Assembly (NCBI GenBank): GCA_977017575.1
Contig: CDRNVI010000026.1
Location: 372,001-436,000 of the forward strand
Direction of reading: 5' to 3'
DNA: 64,000 nt
DNA from: Paramoeba atlantica
Lineage: Eukaryota > Discosea
This document shows, one piece after another, positions 19,639-28,947 of the stretch. The notes beneath the pieces were generated by a model that saw nothing but the letters and a program-made list of their open reading frames with translations, had not been told where the DNA came from and ran no database searches. Position numbers and translations under genes: made by a program. Every line of letters starts with the position of its first letter. The first letter of the stretch is position 1.

Positions 19639-20253
19639 ATGACGGATCATCTCTGCTCCACCCACTTCCCCCCGTTAGTATTTTTCATCGTCGGGGGACC
19701 GGGCAGCGGGAAAGGAACAAACTGCACGCGATTCGCCACCGAGTTCGGTTTCGAACACATCAGTGCTGGGGAGCTCCTGCGCGCGGAGGCCGCAAAGGAT
19801 ACCCCCCGGGGGCGGCACGTGTCCTCTATCCTCTCCTCCGGGCATATTGTCCCCTCGGAGATTACCATGGAGCTCATGCAGCTGGCTTTGGTAGGGACCA
19901 AAAGAAACGAGACCTCCCCCTCTCCTGCAGGCTTCTTAATTGATGGGTTTCCGCGAAAACGGGACCAGGGGGAGATGTTTGAGCAACGTATCGGTCCCGC
20001 ACGAAAAGTAATCCATTTACGCTGTAGTGAGGGGGAAATGCTGCGTAGGTTACGGGAGAGGCAGGGTGCTCGCAGGGATGACTCCCCGGAGGTGATTTTG
20101 GAACGGCTTCGGACCAACACGTTGCAGTGTGTTCCAGTGCTGGAGCAGTACCGCAGGGAGGGGAGGGTGGATGTGGTGGACTGTGATACGGGGTCCGTGG
20201 AGGAGGTTTACCAAAGGTTTCGGAAGTGTGTTCTACAACATGCGAAGTTGTAA
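19639..20253 (+). CDS. UMP-CMP kinase (adenylate kinase family)
   Basis: A 204-residue nucleoside monophosphate kinase. It shows the P-loop GGPGSGKGT (residues 19-27), the NMP-binding part HISAGELLRAEA, IVPSEITMELM, the strand FLIDGFPRKRDQ and a short lid (RLRERQGARRDDSPE). The short lid and the LIDGFPR and ISAGELLR wording fit the UMP-CMP kinase branch, which phosphorylates UMP and CMP with ATP; a cytosolic adenylate kinase is the alternative. The length is normal. A C/T-rich leader precedes the ATG. Ends in TAA. Confidence 0.85.
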   Translation: MTDHLCSTHFPPLVFFIVGGPGSGKGTNCTRFATEFGFEHISAGELLRAEAAKDTPRGRHVSSILSSGHIVPSEITMELMQLALVGTKRNETSPSPAGFLIDGFPRKRDQGEMFEQRIGPARKVIHLRCSEGEMLRRLRERQGARRDDSPEVILERLRTNTLQCVPVLEQYRREGRVDVVDCDTGSVEEVYQRFRKCVLQHAKL

Positions 20254-20696
20254 GCAAAAATTTGGAGTGGGATTTGTGATGGGCGGAACTGGTAAAAAAA
20301 AATCCATTTAGAGCCACATTTTATAGATTCTACGAATTTCCTAAAGCACTATGTAGGAGGACTACAATATGGCAGTACAATATAATTTAGCGTATATTTT
20401 AGCATATGGATTCATTCCCGTGTGCGATCCCCACATACTATTTTGAAGGGCAGTGTTAAATTTTATACTTCGTCCATAAGACAACAAGTACAGCTCGACC
20501 TGTGATTATTGAAAGAAAGTGAACAAATTCCCTGCGAAATTGAGAGTAACACACAATAAAAACGGCAAAATAAAAGGCGTTCCGGTGATCTAAAATCGGG
20601 CAAAAGGAAATTGGAAAACAGTGGCATTAGGGCCCCTTATGATCCACGTGAAAATCCTATATAGAAATCCGAATTATAATTTGAAAACAACTTTCA
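20254..20696. other. Intergenic region, no feature seen
   Basis: AT-rich spacer downstream of the kinase; no gene or repeat recognised. Confidence 0.5.
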
Positions 20697-20845
20697 CCTC
20701 CCTATCCTAGCGTTGCCTCGGTACACCCCTTATTAGCGTTGCTTTTACGACTTAACTCTTGCCGCGATGCGACAACTTTTTTTACGCCCCTTAGGGTTGC
20801 TTTTTACTAAACGGAAGCCCGGTTTAGTATACCTGTGAGGTTTAG
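20697..20845. repeat. TAGCGTTGC hairpin repeat, copy 2
   Basis: Starts CTATCCTAGCGTTGCCTCGG, nearly identical to copy 1, then TTAGCGTTGC, a degenerate GCCGCGATGCGAC with T7, and TTAGGGTTGCTTT followed by the hairpin TACTAAAC/GTTTAGTA (10-base loop). It ends about 100 bases before the LRR gene at 20942. Confidence 0.7.
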
Positions 20846-20941
20846 CATGCCTGTGGAAGAGAGTATATTAGAAGGACAGTCTTTCTTGACGTTGACTAGT
20901 ACTTTTTACACAACTTTTGCTAAGCGTGTTAGGTAATTTTC

Positions 20942-21604
20942 ATGAATTCCACAAGTACGACCCCGCATCTTCGCACTTCGAAGGTCCGTCACACCGAGCT
21001 ACCGGTAGAGTATCGGATGATGCATCTCATTAAAGATATTGAAAACCCACACAAGAGTTGGTCTGAAGACACACATCTCTGCAATTGGTCTGGCGTGAGC
21101 TGCAACCGCACTGCTCTACCCCTCATAAGTATCACGGAAATTTTATGGAGAGGTCGAAATCTAGCAGGAAGGCTTCGCTGGGAATTTCTACCCCCAACAG
21201 TACGAAACCTAGACGTCGGCCTCAACACGTATTTTGGCTGGCAGCAGAATATGCTTAAAGGACCACTTCCACTGTACGATATGCCTACACAGTTAAAGAA
21301 AATACTAGTCGGGTACAATCAATTGTCGGGGGAACTAGCTCTTACGTCGCTTCCCTCTAACCTTTGGATGCTCAATGTTTCTTCGAACGATTTCGAAGGA
21401 AATGTAGACTTAACAGCATTACCTCGAACGTTAGAATTTTTGCAGATGGATACGAATCCTGGACTACGTGGTCCCACGGACCTTTCTTGCCTTCCACTTT
21501 CATTGTGCTCGCTAACAATGATTCAGACGGGGTTATATCCTTCTGATACTCAGCATGTTCCACGATTTGTGAAATGGTCTAATAAAACCGCGTATGCGAG
21601 GTAG
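20942..21604 (+). CDS. LRR protein 5
   Basis: A 220-residue protein from an ATG. The cap is recognisable (RTSKVRHTELPVEYRMMHL, HKSWSEDTHLCNWSGVSC) and keeps both cysteines. About five LRR units follow, such as LKGPLPLYDMPTQLKKI, SGELALTSLPSNLWML and EGNVDLTALPRTLEFL. No signal peptide or membrane segment is visible, so if the cap cysteines are bridged, export would need another route. It is diverged from types A and B. Hairpin repeat copy 2 lies directly upstream. Ends in TAG. Confidence 0.75.
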   Translation: MNSTSTTPHLRTSKVRHTELPVEYRMMHLIKDIENPHKSWSEDTHLCNWSGVSCNRTALPLISITEILWRGRNLAGRLRWEFLPPTVRNLDVGLNTYFGWQQNMLKGPLPLYDMPTQLKKILVGYNQLSGELALTSLPSNLWMLNVSSNDFEGNVDLTALPRTLEFLQMDTNPGLRGPTDLSCLPLSLCSLTMIQTGLYPSDTQHVPRFVKWSNKTAYAR

Positions 21605-21962
21605 ATACAACCAAAATGCGGTGGTTGACGGAATGGTTGAAGGGTACTTAAATTATCAACGACCATGAATAGTTGACCGGTAGTTGCATTCGGTAGTTGT
21701 ACAAATACGCGCGTATGCGTAGCAATATAAACAATCTCATTTTACACGAAATTTTACACAAGGATCATTTACATTCTCAACGTATCATTATTTTACAAAT
21801 GTATTTATAAAACATTTACAAACCGTTTTAGAAAGGTTTTAAAAACTTTTCAATTAAAATCCCAGCGGTGTGTTTGCTAGACAAATGTAATGTTAGTTCA
21901 TTTTTTGAAAGACATAAGTTTTACTTCCGATTTTCCTTTCTCATACAGCTTCTTCACTCCCA
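21605..21962. other. Intergenic region with acceptor-like site
   Basis: AT-rich spacer. Its last 20 bases (TTTTCCTTTCTCATACAG, AG at 21947-21948) form a pyrimidine tract plus AG 15 bases before the dynamin ATG, a good candidate trans-splice acceptor. Nothing else was seen. Confidence 0.45.
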
Positions 21963-24452
21963 ATGATGGAAAATCTTATCTCTGTCATGAATTCCCTTCA
22001 TGACGTGTTTTCACGCATCGACATGGGTGGCACGCTGGCTAAGTCTTTGGAATTTCCTCAAATCGCCGTTGTGGGCTCTCAAAGCTGTGGAAAAAGCAGC
22101 GTCCTGGAGGCTCTCGTGGGACGTACCTTCCTCCCTCGTGGTCAGGGCATCGTGACCCGGCGACCGCTTATCCTACAACTCCATCCCGTCGATGCGCATG
22201 GGAAACCCAAGTATCAATCCTCCTCCTCGCTACCCCTCGGGAGTAGTGCAAAATACCCCTCGGGGTCGGATTCGGTTCTACGCGGGGCATTTCCTTCCCC
22301 TCCCCCTTCTTCACGATCTAGGGGATCGGATTCCGAATTACTAAATGAGCCCAGGAGCTCACGACCGACCCTCTCCTCCAAGACTCCCTCCTCTCATAAA
22401 GTAGAGCTGCTCTCCTCTCTTCCCGAGGTGCCCCCGAGTCGTCCGGACTCACGCAGCGGGGAGCAAAGCTTCTCCGGAAGCCTCGAGGCCATGGAGGAGT
22501 TAAATGGGCGACCGAGCTCACCGGGAAAAGAGGATAACGGGGTAGCAGGCCCCTCCTTTAATAAGGAGGATGGAGGGACACGTCCAACCGAGTGGGCGGA
22601 GTTTCTACATCTTCCGGGGGTAAAATTTACCAATTTTGATGAAGTCCGGCAGGAGATTGTGCATGAGACCGAAAAGGTGGCGGGACGACAGAAAAATATT
22701 TCCCCAGTGCCGATTGTGTTGAAAATTTACAGTCCCCATGTGCTGGCGCTTACCCTGATTGACCTTCCCGGGTTGGTGCGCAACCCTGTCGCGGATCAGC
22801 CGAAGGATATTGATCGACAAGTGCAAGCCATGGTGTTGGATTACGTCACGCAGCCCAATACACTCATCTTGGCCGTCTCTGCGGCTAACGCTGATATTGC
22901 CACCTCGGATGGCATTCAGCTCGCGCACCGTGTCGACCGTGAGGGAGTGCGCACGCTTGGGGTGCTGACAAAGATTGATATTATGGACGAGGGCACCGAT
23001 GCGGCTGACATTCTCGAAGGCCGCGTCATCCCTCTTCGTCGCGGATTTATCGGGGTTATGAACATGAGCCAGCGGGATCTCGATTTGGGAAAGAATGTAG
23101 GGGAGCACCGAAACGCCGAAAGAGAGTTCTTTGCTACCCATCCTAAATACCGGCACATGGCTGAGCGCTGTGGGACGGCGTACCTTGCCGAGACGCTGTC
23201 CTCCATGTTGCTGCAGCATATCCAATCTACCTTACCTACTCTACGGGGAAAGATCGAGGACTTGTTAAAGTCCACCAAGGCGGAACTTGCGAAATACGAC
23301 GAGGGCTCGCCCTCCTTACTCCACGCAGGATCAACGCAAAACGCAGCCCAGTTGTTACATCTCCTCACAGCCTATGCGAACGCCGTCTCCGAGTCCATCT
23401 CTGGACGAAGCGAGGATAGTTCCAAGGCCCGGGAGCTCTACGGCGGGGCGCGGATCAATTTTATCTTCCACGAGCGTTTTGTGCCGTACATCGCCTCCCT
23501 CTCCCCCTCCAAGGACCTTACGGATGAGCAAATCCGCATGGCGATTAGTAACAGCCAAGGCAACCGTACCGCGCTGTTCCCCTCCGAGCCCGCATTCGAG
23601 ACCTTACTGGTGGCACAACTCGCGCGGCTAAAGAAGCCCTCTTTGCGCTGTGTCGGGTTTGTCTTCGAGGAGCTGGTCCGGATCGCGGACCAGTGTGCTC
23701 ACAAACTCGAGCGCTACCCGCTGCTCCGTCGTCGTGTGTTTGAGGTCACCGTGGAGCTTTTAAATCTTCACCGCCCCATGGCCGAGGAACATCTTACGGT
23801 TAACCTCATGGCCGAGCGGCTCTATATTAACTCCAACCACCCCGATTTCGGAGACTCCTCGGCGATTTTACAAGCGGCCTATGGTGTCAGTGGGGCACAC
23901 GCGCCGAGTGAAATACAGCATGCTGCGCCTCCCGCTAGCGCTCAGCTGCGTACGCGTGCGACGACCACAGCCGTAAACCCCAATGTTGGAAATCAAAATG
24001 TCGCCCCCTCCACAAGCTCCATGTTTCCTCCCGCTCCGGTAATGGAGGGGAAACCAACAATAGAGCGTGTGCCGTTTCCCGCTCACGGGTTTGACACCAT
24101 CCCGGATCAAATTACCCACACCGGGCCATTAAGTGAGCGCGAGGGCAGGGAGCATTTTGCGCTACGCAGCCTCATTGAGTCCTATTTCCGTGTGGTGAAA
24201 AAGACGGTGCAGGACCAGACCCCGAAGATTGTGACCTATTTTTTGGTCAAGCGGCTCACGGAGAGGCTGCGGAATTTTTTGGTCGAGAAACTCTACAAGG
24301 AGGGGCTGCTGGAGGCGATGTTGCAAGAGAATGAGGAGGTGGTGCGTCGGCGCTCCGCGGCGCAACGTATGCTGGCCTGTTTGAACGCCGCAAAGGAAGT
24401 CCTGGATAGTGTGAATGACGGTTCCTTTGCCGCAGCCTATCGTGGAAATTAG
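21963..24452 (+). CDS. Dynamin-related GTPase
   Basis: An 829-residue dynamin-family protein; these GTPases assemble as collars and cut membranes. Motifs in order: P-loop GSQSCGKSS (~38-46), switch I VTRRPLILQL (~61-70), DLPGL (~266), GVLTKIDIMD (~334), a stalk with LRGKIEDLL, and a GTPase-effector domain at the C-terminus (LIESYFRVVKKTVQD to ~829). There is no PH or proline-rich domain, as in DRP1/Vps1-type proteins. A low-complexity Ser/Pro-rich insertion of ~130 residues interrupts the GTPase domain after switch I (~80-210), which is unusual. The start is a double ATG; the first is annotated. Confidence 0.92.
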   Translation: MMENLISVMNSLHDVFSRIDMGGTLAKSLEFPQIAVVGSQSCGKSSVLEALVGRTFLPRGQGIVTRRPLILQLHPVDAHGKPKYQSSSSLPLGSSAKYPSGSDSVLRGAFPSPPPSSRSRGSDSELLNEPRSSRPTLSSKTPSSHKVELLSSLPEVPPSRPDSRSGEQSFSGSLEAMEELNGRPSSPGKEDNGVAGPSFNKEDGGTRPTEWAEFLHLPGVKFTNFDEVRQEIVHETEKVAGRQKNISPVPIVLKIYSPHVLALTLIDLPGLVRNPVADQPKDIDRQVQAMVLDYVTQPNTLILAVSAANADIATSDGIQLAHRVDREGVRTLGVLTKIDIMDEGTDAADILEGRVIPLRRGFIGVMNMSQRDLDLGKNVGEHRNAEREFFATHPKYRHMAERCGTAYLAETLSSMLLQHIQSTLPTLRGKIEDLLKSTKAELAKYDEGSPSLLHAGSTQNAAQLLHLLTAYANAVSESISGRSEDSSKARELYGGARINFIFHERFVPYIASLSPSKDLTDEQIRMAISNSQGNRTALFPSEPAFETLLVAQLARLKKPSLRCVGFVFEELVRIADQCAHKLERYPLLRRRVFEVTVELLNLHRPMAEEHLTVNLMAERLYINSNHPDFGDSSAILQAAYGVSGAHAPSEIQHAAPPASAQLRTRATTTAVNPNVGNQNVAPSTSSMFPPAPVMEGKPTIERVPFPAHGFDTIPDQITHTGPLSEREGREHFALRSLIESYFRVVKKTVQDQTPKIVTYFLVKRLTERLRNFLVEKLYKEGLLEAMLQENEEVVRRRSAAQRMLACLNAAKEVLDSVNDGSFAAAYRGN

Positions 24453-24814
24453 GTTTGAATTTATTAAAAACGTATGTGTATCTTTGCGTTTTGTTTTGAA
24501 ATTGATTTGTACAAAGCTCCCACTTCTCGAAAATGGGAGTACTTGAAAACCTGATCGAATACAGTTTGAACTATGGAGTCATGGCCAAATGTGTTCCACG
24601 GTGAAATAAGAAGGCATTGACATAATGCTGTAAACGAATATCCAAAACAATATTATCCTTGATTTATTTAGGTGATATTCTTGAATTCTAACTGTTTCTG
24701 GTAAATAGAGGTTTTTACTCCCAAGTACCAAGAGTTCTATTATTTCTTCGAAATTTGAACACAGACCATCTCTCCTTTCTTTCTACTCAAAGACGTTGGA
24801 TTCTTTCTATTTCC
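24453..24814. other. Intergenic region with pyrimidine leader
   Basis: AT-rich spacer; the last part (CCATCTCTCCTTTCTTTCTACTCAAAG) is pyrimidine-rich and ends in AG shortly before the SEY1-like ATG. Nothing else was seen. Confidence 0.45.
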
Positions 24815-27418
24815 ATGTCAACTAATCCATCACCAACCCCGTCGGAGAATCGTCCTAGTGATCCATTATGTCTGATTAATGAAGACTGTATTTTTACATC
24901 AACAGAAAAGTTTAATCAGTTCCTGTCTTTCGCTGCACACACATCGGAACCTGCAGCGGAGACATTTCCCCCGTCGACTGAATACAATATCATTGGAATC
25001 CTCGGAGGTCAAAGTACCGGAAAATCGACTCTTCTCAACGCACTATTTGGGACAACCTTTCCTGTGATGGACGAGGACGCGGGAAGGTATCAAACCACAA
25101 AAGGGTTATGGCTTGCGCACGCACACTCATCTTCGACGAAAACTCCTTTGTTTGTAATGGATGCAGAAGGCACCGATGGTCGTGAGCGGTTTGATGACCA
25201 AACGTTTGAACGGCGCGCTTCTTTATTCTCTCTCGCCACTTGCGACCTACTTGTGATTAATCTTTTAAGCTCTGAAGTGGGACGATACAACGCCGCGAAT
25301 CTGAGTTTGCTGCGCTGTGTTATGGAGCTCTATCTCCAGTTGTTCTCGAAAAGTGTGGAGCACACCAATAATGGTGGGGAAGAATCACAACTAGAACACA
25401 CGGAGGAAAGAGAGTTTGTAGAGACTGAGAAAGTTACGGAGCGCTCTAACGAATTTGATGCGTCTACAGAGATTAGAAATGAGACTCCTCGAATTAATGA
25501 AGAAACACCTAAGACTGAGCCCAAGGTTCCGGTAAGCGGCCACCGTCGTATGCAGCTTCTTTTCATTCTTCGCGACCATGTCAAGACTTCTTTTGACACC
25601 GAAGTAACTGTCCTGGAGAAATCATTGCGTCAAGTGTGGAGTGGTGTCTATCGCTCAGGAAACGCAACACCGAATGTTACGCCTCAGCGAAATACCGATC
25701 GCTCGAATGTCAGCACCTCGAAACGCAGCGCCAAACGACGTAATCGCAAATTTCATGCACACAAATCTTACAACTCGGGGTTGGCAGAATCATCGGGCCA
25801 TACCCACGAGCTCCCTACAGATAGCACTTTCGAACCCGAGCACATGTTTGAGGATTACTTTGATGTCTCTTATTTCGCTCTCCCACACTACCAGTTGCAA
25901 CGTAGCGAATTTGACCAGCAAATTGAAACTCTAAAACACAAATTTCGTTTCGACGCGGCGTGTATTCTTCCCTCGCTCCCACTTCGTGCCGCACGTCCAT
26001 GCGGCCGAGGTCTGGACGTCCCCCTCGAAGCGCTCTACATTTATATGAGTAACTGCTGGGCTACGATTTGTGACAACAAGGAAATTGACATTCCTTCTCA
26101 AAAAGAGCTGATTGCGGTGCACCGATGTGCAGAGCTTCGTCGAGACACCCTCACGGTGGTCGAGAAAACGCTATCGGAATGGAATGCGCAGCTTCGGGAT
26201 AAAAAGCCAATCCCGCGTTTGATGGCACAAGTCCGTTCGTTAGCCCACGCCCACGAGCGACAAATGCAGCACCGCGCGGAGCTCTACCCCCGTCATACGG
26301 TCTCCAAACTGAGCCATGAGCTGCATGAGGAGATTTTACGGCAGGCGGAGCCCATTTTAGAGGCGCAGTTACAGCTTGTGCTCAGCAGCGCTCAATCCGC
26401 GCTAGAAGCTGAACTCTTTCTCCCCCTGGATCGAATTCTCCAAGCTGGTTTACCTGTAGAAACGACATGGCCTCAAATTCGAGAATTACTCCAGTCCTTG
26501 CGGAAAGGTCTGATTCCTCGTTTTATTCGGTTACAGGAAAAGGCACAAACATTAGATGAAGCGCTGAGCGATTCTGCAATTTCACGATTGGAGCTCAATC
26601 TTGAAATCACGTTTGATCGACGACTACGCGCCTTAGCTCGTGATGCGCACAAACACATGGCTTCTCTTTTTGAGTACGCGTTGCATCACAAAAAGGATGG
26701 CGCCCTACGGGTCTACCCCTCCCTTGCAGGACTGATGAAGCGTGCGAGTGTGGTCGAGAAACTCGGGGTGCGGTATTTGGAAAATGTCTGCTGCAATCGG
26801 TTAAAAAACAGAGAATGGGATTCAAGTGTTGGTATAAAAATCGAGGGCCCGAATGTTCATTTATGTGTGCCGTTAAGTAAAACCTGGTCTAGTGATGTGG
26901 AGAAAGCTTTGCAGGTCATAAAATCGAGTGGAGAAGTTTCGGAGGATAAGGCGAATACGGAAGAGATTGACCATGGAGATGTCGTACCGTTGATCTTACA
27001 AGAGTGGGAGCTACAACGTGCCTACGAGCTTTATAAGCAGCAAACGCAGTTCACGGTACAGCTTTTGCAGAGGACTATGGAATCCCCTTCACGGACGCAC
27101 ATTCCGCTTTGGTTTTGGGCGTTGTTTGCTTTTTTTGCATTCGACGATGTTTGTTACATGCTGACGAGTCCTCTGTGGTTGATGCTTGCGCTTACGCTGG
27201 GGTATTTGTTCCTACATGAATGGATCTCAGTGCGTTGGGAAAAAATAAATCGAATCGGAGATCTACTGCAACTGCAAAACGTCTTTAGTTTCTTGCAACC
27301 CCTTTCTGGAGACCTTAAAACGCGTAAAATGGACACTCCGCCAGATCGCTCTACGAAGGATAAAGCAAATAAAAGGATATCATCCAGCACAGATTCCCTT
27401 AGTGGAGATTCCCCTTAG
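24815..27418 (+). CDS. SEY1: SEY1/RHD3 atlastin-like ER fusion GTPase
   Basis: An 867-residue dynamin-like GTPase of the SEY1/ROOT HAIR DEFECTIVE 3 group, which fuses endoplasmic reticulum tubules. The start is the ATG at 24815; the frame is open upstream only from a TTG. Motifs: GGQSTGKSTLLNALFGT (~64-80), switch II DAEGTDGRERFDD (~115), LLVINLLSSEVGRYNAANL, and FILRDHVKTSFD, the RD motif (~250). A helical stalk follows, then two hydrophobic segments forming a membrane hairpin (IPLWFWALFAFFAFDDV and WLMLALTLGYLFL, ~762-805), and a charged cytosolic tail. Two acidic or polar insertions sit in the GTPase domain. Ends in TAG. Confidence 0.93.
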   Translation: MSTNPSPTPSENRPSDPLCLINEDCIFTSTEKFNQFLSFAAHTSEPAAETFPPSTEYNIIGILGGQSTGKSTLLNALFGTTFPVMDEDAGRYQTTKGLWLAHAHSSSTKTPLFVMDAEGTDGRERFDDQTFERRASLFSLATCDLLVINLLSSEVGRYNAANLSLLRCVMELYLQLFSKSVEHTNNGGEESQLEHTEEREFVETEKVTERSNEFDASTEIRNETPRINEETPKTEPKVPVSGHRRMQLLFILRDHVKTSFDTEVTVLEKSLRQVWSGVYRSGNATPNVTPQRNTDRSNVSTSKRSAKRRNRKFHAHKSYNSGLAESSGHTHELPTDSTFEPEHMFEDYFDVSYFALPHYQLQRSEFDQQIETLKHKFRFDAACILPSLPLRAARPCGRGLDVPLEALYIYMSNCWATICDNKEIDIPSQKELIAVHRCAELRRDTLTVVEKTLSEWNAQLRDKKPIPRLMAQVRSLAHAHERQMQHRAELYPRHTVSKLSHELHEEILRQAEPILEAQLQLVLSSAQSALEAELFLPLDRILQAGLPVETTWPQIRELLQSLRKGLIPRFIRLQEKAQTLDEALSDSAISRLELNLEITFDRRLRALARDAHKHMASLFEYALHHKKDGALRVYPSLAGLMKRASVVEKLGVRYLENVCCNRLKNREWDSSVGIKIEGPNVHLCVPLSKTWSSDVEKALQVIKSSGEVSEDKANTEEIDHGDVVPLILQEWELQRAYELYKQQTQFTVQLLQRTMESPSRTHIPLWFWALFAFFAFDDVCYMLTSPLWLMLALTLGYLFLHEWISVRWEKINRIGDLLQLQNVFSFLQPLSGDLKTRKMDTPPDRSTKDKANKRISSSTDSLSGDSP

Positions 27419-27797
27419 TGAAGAGGGCACGAAAAATGATTCGTATTAACTCACGTAGATTGTAGCAGACTTTATCGTACTAGGTGTACGAGATGTGTAT
27501 GTGTACTGGTTTGGAATGTGAGTAACTCCTTGCACAACAGCCTCTTTCTTAGCAAACGGTGGTCGGGGCTATGTTCCGACATATTTTTTAAATGACTCTT
27601 AGCAGATGCCTTCTCCAACAGATTGGTTTTTGTTGTACATGACTTTGCTTTTAGATTCATGTTATTTATTTATTTTTCATCCCGAATGACAAGTAACAAC
27701 GTACTTTCCATTCAACACCTTTTTACCAGCTTTTTACCACACAAATTTTCAAATTCAAAATTCAGGTTCACCAATGTTTTTTTAATAATCTACCTAA
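27419..27797. other. Intergenic region, no feature seen
   Basis: AT-rich spacer with a T-rich leader before the NAD synthetase start. No repeat or RNA gene recognised. Confidence 0.45.
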
Positions 27798-28676
27798 ATG
27801 GCGCCACACAATCTTACCCCATTCTTGCAATCTAAACTGCAAGAGTATCGTGGAATCAAACATTTTGACCCATTGGCATGGGTTGACTCAAAATGTCTTG
27901 CCCTCAACCAATACATGACGAAGCATAACCTCTCCGGGTGTGTCACCTCCGTCTCCGGTGGTATCGACAGCGCAGTGACTCTCTTTCTCTGTGCTCGGGC
28001 AAAACAGATGTCGCAGTCGCCTATTCGTCGAAATATTGCGCTGTGTCAACCCATTGAGAGTAGCGACTGGGCCACGGAACGAGGGATGGAAAATGCAAAG
28101 GCCTGCGGGGCTGAAATCGTGCTGATCGACCAAACCGCATCTCATCGTTTGCTCTCGGCTAAGATCGAAACGGCAATGGGTGTCGAGAAACCGAACACTT
28201 TTGCTCGTGGTCAACTTCGCTCGTACATGCGCACTCCGGTTAGTTACTATGTAGCGCAGCTTTTGGGTGCACAAGAATGTCCAGCGATTGTAATGGGCAC
28301 AGGCAATGAGGACGGCTATTTGGGCTACTTCTGCAAGGCAGGAGATGGGGTGTTTGACGTATCACTAATATCAGATTTACACAAATCGGAGGTGTACGCT
28401 GTGGGACAGCATTTAAGCGTGCCGCTGAACACCTTGAACGCCTCGCCTTCGGCTGATCTGTGGCCAAATCAGACGGATGAGGATGAGCTAAACGTTCTCT
28501 ATGACACTGTTGAGCTTTACACTGGATGGTTTCTGCAACTTGCAAAGGAGGAACAAGATCAGTTTTTGTCCTCTATGGATGAAACCTCTAAAAGCATTTT
28601 CTTGAAAGATGCCACTCAAATAGAAAGTTTACATAGGCGAAACGCGCATAAGCTATCGCCGTCCGTACTCTTGTGA
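27798..28676 (+). CDS. NAD+ synthetase, ammonia-dependent type
   Basis: A 292-residue NAD synthetase, which amidates deamido-NAD with ATP in the last step of NAD formation. The PP-loop SGGIDSA lies at ~52-58, followed by FARGQLRSYMRTPVSYYVAQ, VMGTGNEDGYLGYFCKAGDG, LISDLHKSEVYAVGQHL and the C-terminal SPSADLWPNQTDE and HRRNAHKL blocks. No glutaminase domain is fused, so it should use free ammonia, as in the shorter bacterial-type enzymes. The conserved C-terminus is followed by LSPSVLL and TGA, with an in-frame TAA one codon later. Confidence 0.92.
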   Translation: MAPHNLTPFLQSKLQEYRGIKHFDPLAWVDSKCLALNQYMTKHNLSGCVTSVSGGIDSAVTLFLCARAKQMSQSPIRRNIALCQPIESSDWATERGMENAKACGAEIVLIDQTASHRLLSAKIETAMGVEKPNTFARGQLRSYMRTPVSYYVAQLLGAQECPAIVMGTGNEDGYLGYFCKAGDGVFDVSLISDLHKSEVYAVGQHLSVPLNTLNASPSADLWPNQTDEDELNVLYDTVELYTGWFLQLAKEEQDQFLSSMDETSKSIFLKDATQIESLHRRNAHKLSPSVLL

Positions 28677-28859
28677 GAGTAAAATTTCTCACGCTTTGTG
28701 ATGACGGGCCCTATTGTGCATCCATTTACTCACTAACCGCAAAAACCTTTTTAACAAAAATCTTTCTCAAAGACGCACACAAATCATTGTATCACTATAC
28801 AACCACCATACACATGATTTTTATCCCTAAATTTATTCTTGTAACGAAAAACAAAAATC

Positions 28860-28900
28860 TTTTCTGTCTTTCCTAGACATCTCTGTTTTACTTACTGTAG
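28860..28900 (+). promoter_or_regulatory. Acceptor-like pyrimidine tracts upstream of UPF1
   Basis: Two pyrimidine tracts end in AG at 28875-28876 (TCTTTCCTAG) and 28899-28900 (TTACTGTAG), 48-71 bases before the UPF1 ATG, with another C/T-rich stretch between. This fits alternative trans-splice acceptor sites. Prediction by pattern only. Confidence 0.45.
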
Positions 28901-28947
28901 ATAGACATCTCTCTTTTTACTCCCCATCTCTCCCCCCTCTCCCCACC

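Noticed and set aside
24755-24814. N-terminal extension of the SEY1-like protein
   Set aside because: It begins with TTG and lies in the pyrimidine-rich leader; the ATG at 24815 is the natural start.
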